A DNA stretch of 6,589 nt from Methanosaeta sp. NSP1 (GTDB lineage Archaea; Halobacteriota; Methanosarcinia; Methanotrichales; Methanotrichaceae): assembly GCA_002256595.1 (NCBI GenBank), contig NOLC01000098.1:1-6589 (forward strand). The letters are read 5' to 3'. Shown here one piece after another: positions 5,302 through 6,589 of this stretch (position 1 is the first letter of the stretch; each line of letters starts with the position of its first letter). A program made the translations under genes and the position numbers. The notes beneath the pieces were generated by a model. It searched no databases, was not told where the DNA came from, and saw only the letters and a list, made by a program, of their open reading frames with translations.

Positions 5302-6126
5302 TCAGATCTTCTCCGGCTTATCCAATAGCCCGGTCTTATTCATCAGCTCCCCAGTCCGTGCATGCGGATGCCGGGAGATGCTGTCATTAGCTTTCTCCAT
5401 CTCTCTGGCCTCGTCTGCCAGCTTGGCCGCGGCGCGCATGACCTCGTGGCCGGCGGCGGCGGTCAGAGCAATGGCCTCCAGCTCTTTTAGGCGGAAGCAG
5501 GCAGCGGCATCAATTCCGGCCACGGCCTGGGCCATGTAAAGGCTGCCCACGGCTTTGGCCCGGGCATAGGGATTAGAGAAGTGCATTCTTTCGGCGCACT
5601 TCTCCGGAGTGGCCAGGATGACCGGCAGATTTGCCTCGCCTGCGGAGATGCCTGCCATGACACGATCCAGCTCCTCCTGCACCAGCCGGATGGCTCCGCC
5701 GGCGGCTAAAACCCGCAGGGCATCGGAGTTGAAGAGAGCCATCTCTGCCGGGTCCAGGAACTCGCGCTTGGCTCCAATGAGCGGGTCCATGGGCAGGATG
5801 ATATAGCCGAAGCCTTCTGCTGCCAGGGCGTCACGGGACTCCTTCTTGGCCGGGCCATCGGAGATGACTATGGTGGGAGTGCCCTTGAACTTCTCCCGGG
5901 CTGCTGTCGGGCCGGCGGTGGCGGCATTGGGGCTGCAGATGACCACCAACTGGGGCTGCCAGGCCTTCAGCTCCTCAGAGGCCTCGCCCTCTTTCAGGGT
6001 CATCTTGGGGCCGAAGCTGATGACCTTGAACTCGATGTCGGAGCGCTCTGCAATCTCATCCAGGGCCAGATCGATGACCGTGGAGGTGGCTATATTTCCT
6101 AGCTTCACAAGACCGATCTTGAACAT
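5302..6126 (-). CDS. mtd: F420-dependent methylene-tetrahydromethanopterin dehydrogenase
   Basis: Catalyses reversible hydride transfer between reduced F420 and methenyl/methylene-H4MPT (or H4SPT), a central step of the CO2-reducing C1 pathway in methanogens; cytoplasmic, a known homohexamer without a bound metal or flavin. The 274 residues match the family's usual length (about 275). Recognisable segments: KIGLVKLGNIATSTVIDLALDE at the N terminus, CSPNAATAGPTAARE (64-78), GFGYIILPMDPLIGAKREF (105-123) followed by LDPAEMALFNSDALRVLA, SNPYARAKA (184-192), and the C-terminal AAAKLADEAREMEKANDSIS with PHARTGELMNKTGLLDKPEK. The frame stays open to 6186, but an upstream start would add 20 residues not found in the family and run through the promoter. 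MFKIGLVK at 6126 is the family start. There is no clear Shine-Dalgarno; a TATA-like box 25 bases upstream suggests a leaderless mRNA. Divergent from the aminotransferase gene; repeat copy B follows. Confidence 0.96.
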   Translation of the reverse strand: MFKIGLVKLGNIATSTVIDLALDEIAERSDIEFKVISFGPKMTLKEGEASEELKAWQPQLVVICSPNAATAGPTAAREKFKGTPTIVISDGPAKKESRDALAAEGFGYIILPMDPLIGAKREFLDPAEMALFNSDALRVLAAGGAIRLVQEELDRVMAGISAGEANLPVILATPEKCAERMHFSNPYARAKAVGSLYMAQAVAGIDAAACFRLKELEAIALTAAAGHEVMRAAAKLADEAREMEKANDSISRHPHARTGELMNKTGLLDKPEKI

Positions 6127-6130
6127 GCCG

Positions 6131-6148
6131 CCAGTAAAGCCCAGTAAA
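6131..6148 (-). repeat. Tandem 10-base-spaced repeat at the mtd start
   Basis: CCAGTAAA occurs at 6131-6138 and again at 6141-6148 (+ strand), between the mtd TATA-like box and its ATG. The spacing is one helical turn. It could be a regulator site or chance. Confidence 0.35.
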
Positions 6149-6156
6149 AGATAAAA
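6144..6156 (-). promoter_or_regulatory. TATA box of mtd, leaderless promoter
   Basis: On the - strand, TTTTATCTTTTAC lies 25-30 bases before the ATG at 6126, the usual archaeal distance from TATA box to transcription start. The mRNA would therefore begin at or next to the start codon, in keeping with the lack of a ribosome binding site. Confidence 0.5.
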
Positions 6157-6189
6157 GGATTTTGATGTATGGAGGTCGTCGGCCAATGG

Positions 6190-6196
6190 CTAAATA
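6190..6196 (+). promoter_or_regulatory. TATA box of the aminotransferase gene, near-leaderless
   Basis: CTAAATA lies about 25-30 bases before the ATG at 6221. It sits in the loop of a 6-bp inverted repeat (CAATGG 6184-6189 / CCATTG 6197-6202). No Shine-Dalgarno is seen before the ATG. Confidence 0.45.
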
Positions 6197-6198
6197 CC

Positions 6199-6216
6199 AT
6201 TGCCCACCTGGGCAAT
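6199..6216. promoter_or_regulatory. Perfect dyad between TATA box and start codon, candidate operator
   Basis: ATTGCCCA and TGGGCAAT form perfect 8-base arms around CC. The dyad begins two bases after the TATA-like box and ends four bases before the aminotransferase ATG, so a dimeric protein bound here would block the transcription start. It does not match the archaeal operators I know, such as NrpR (GGAA-N6-TTCC) or TrpY (TGTACA). Confidence 0.5.
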
Positions 6217-6220
6217 TGAT

Positions 6221-6589
6221 ATGAGAGACCAGGCAGATTTCGCCAAGAACATCCTTCCCTTCCTCTCCCATTTGGAAGAGGACGAGGCGGGCCCCGATCC
6301 ACTCCAGGTGGCGAAGAGGCTGGGCATCTGCATTCAGGAGATGGTTATTCTCAGCCGCAACGAGAACCCATACGGTCCCAGCCCTGCCGCCAGAGCGGCT
6401 CTGCAGGACGTGCCGATGCACAGGTACCCGGACTCCCGGCCGTTCCTGGAGGCCCTTTCCGGCTACACCGGCTTTCCCCCTGAGTGGCTGGTGGCGGGAG
6501 CGGGCATGGATGAGATCATCAGCACCATCTGCCGGATCTTCCTGGGGCCGGGAGACAGGGCTCTCATCCCTGTGCCCACCTATAACTTC
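6221..6589 (+). CDS. hisC: Histidinol-phosphate aminotransferase-like protein, N-terminal part (3' end outside window)
   Basis: A pyridoxal-phosphate enzyme of aminotransferase fold type I, most likely converting imidazole-acetol phosphate and glutamate to histidinol phosphate in histidine synthesis. The frame is open from the ATG at 6221 to the window edge, 123 codons. Visible hallmarks: ILSRNENPYGPSPAA (43-57, the NENPxGPSP substrate-pocket motif of HisC-type enzymes), MHRYPDS (66-72), AGAGMDEII (92-100, the cofactor-phosphate loop region) and PVPTY (117-121, carrying the Tyr that packs on the cofactor region). The catalytic Lys lies beyond the window. The leader before NENP is slightly long (46 residues). 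Other fold-type I members, such as CobD-like threonine-phosphate decarboxylase, are possible but less likely given NENPYGPSP. Divergent from mtd, with its own TATA-like box and a dyad before the start. Confidence 0.8.
   Translation, partial: MRDQADFAKNILPFLSHLEEDEAGPDPLQVAKRLGICIQEMVILSRNENPYGPSPAARAALQDVPMHRYPDSRPFLEALSGYTGFPPEWLVAGAGMDEIISTICRIFLGPGDRALIPVPTYNF

Noticed and set aside
6127..6186. 20-residue N-terminal extension of Mtd
   Set aside because: It is absent from the family and overlaps the TATA box and tandem repeat. The family start MFKIGLVK is at 6126.
6056..6421. 121-residue - strand frame crossing mtd and the aminotransferase gene
   Set aside because: It is a shadow frame over two confidently identified genes and their promoter.

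Overview
The window looks like part of a methanogenic archaeal chromosome. The strongest evidence is a gene for F420-dependent methylene-tetrahydromethanopterin dehydrogenase (mtd). Promoters also look archaeal: AT-rich TATA-like boxes lie about 25-30 bases before the start codon or the inferred RNA start, and mtd and hisC appear nearly leaderless. The moderate GC content and the style of the secreted protein would fit a Methanothrix/Methanosaeta-like member of the Methanosarcinales, but that placement is an inference.

Layout, left to right. (1) 2-460, + strand: the C-terminal part of an Mrr-type restriction endonuclease, cut by the window edge. (2) 461-1168: about 700 bases without a credible protein gene. 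From about 611 to 1121 this stretch looks like one large structured RNA on the + strand. It has a TATA-like box at 581-589, a long-range closing helix joining 613-633 to 1070-1096, about a dozen local hairpins, and a T-tract at 1114-1121. I do not recognise it as RNase P RNA, SRP RNA, tRNA or rRNA. (3) 1170-1282: first copy of a ~115-base repeated element. (4) 1303-1818, - strand: nitroreductase-family flavoprotein. (5) 1975-2625, + strand: secreted, sequon-rich PPC-like protein. (6) 2701-5100, - strand: a 799-residue ABC-type permease made of two fused FtsX/MacB-like halves. (7) 5171-5288: second copy of the repeated element. (8) 5302-6126, - strand: mtd. (9) 6221 to the end, + strand: the N-terminal 123 codons of a HisC-like aminotransferase, divergent from mtd.

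How the parts relate. mtd is a housekeeping C1-pathway gene and the aminotransferase is biosynthetic. They share a 94-base divergent intergenic region with two TATA-like boxes and a perfect 8+8 dyad just before the aminotransferase start. The permease has no ATPase partner in the window, so where it gets its energy is unknown. The secreted protein and the permease converge on a small, apparently bidirectional terminator.

The two most unusual items are non-coding: the candidate ~500-nt RNA and the ~115-base repeat. The repeat sits 14-21 bases after the stop codon of two unrelated - strand genes. It keeps its hairpin through compensatory changes, and its loop could form a pseudoknot. All identifications come from reading the sequence; no database search or folding program was run.
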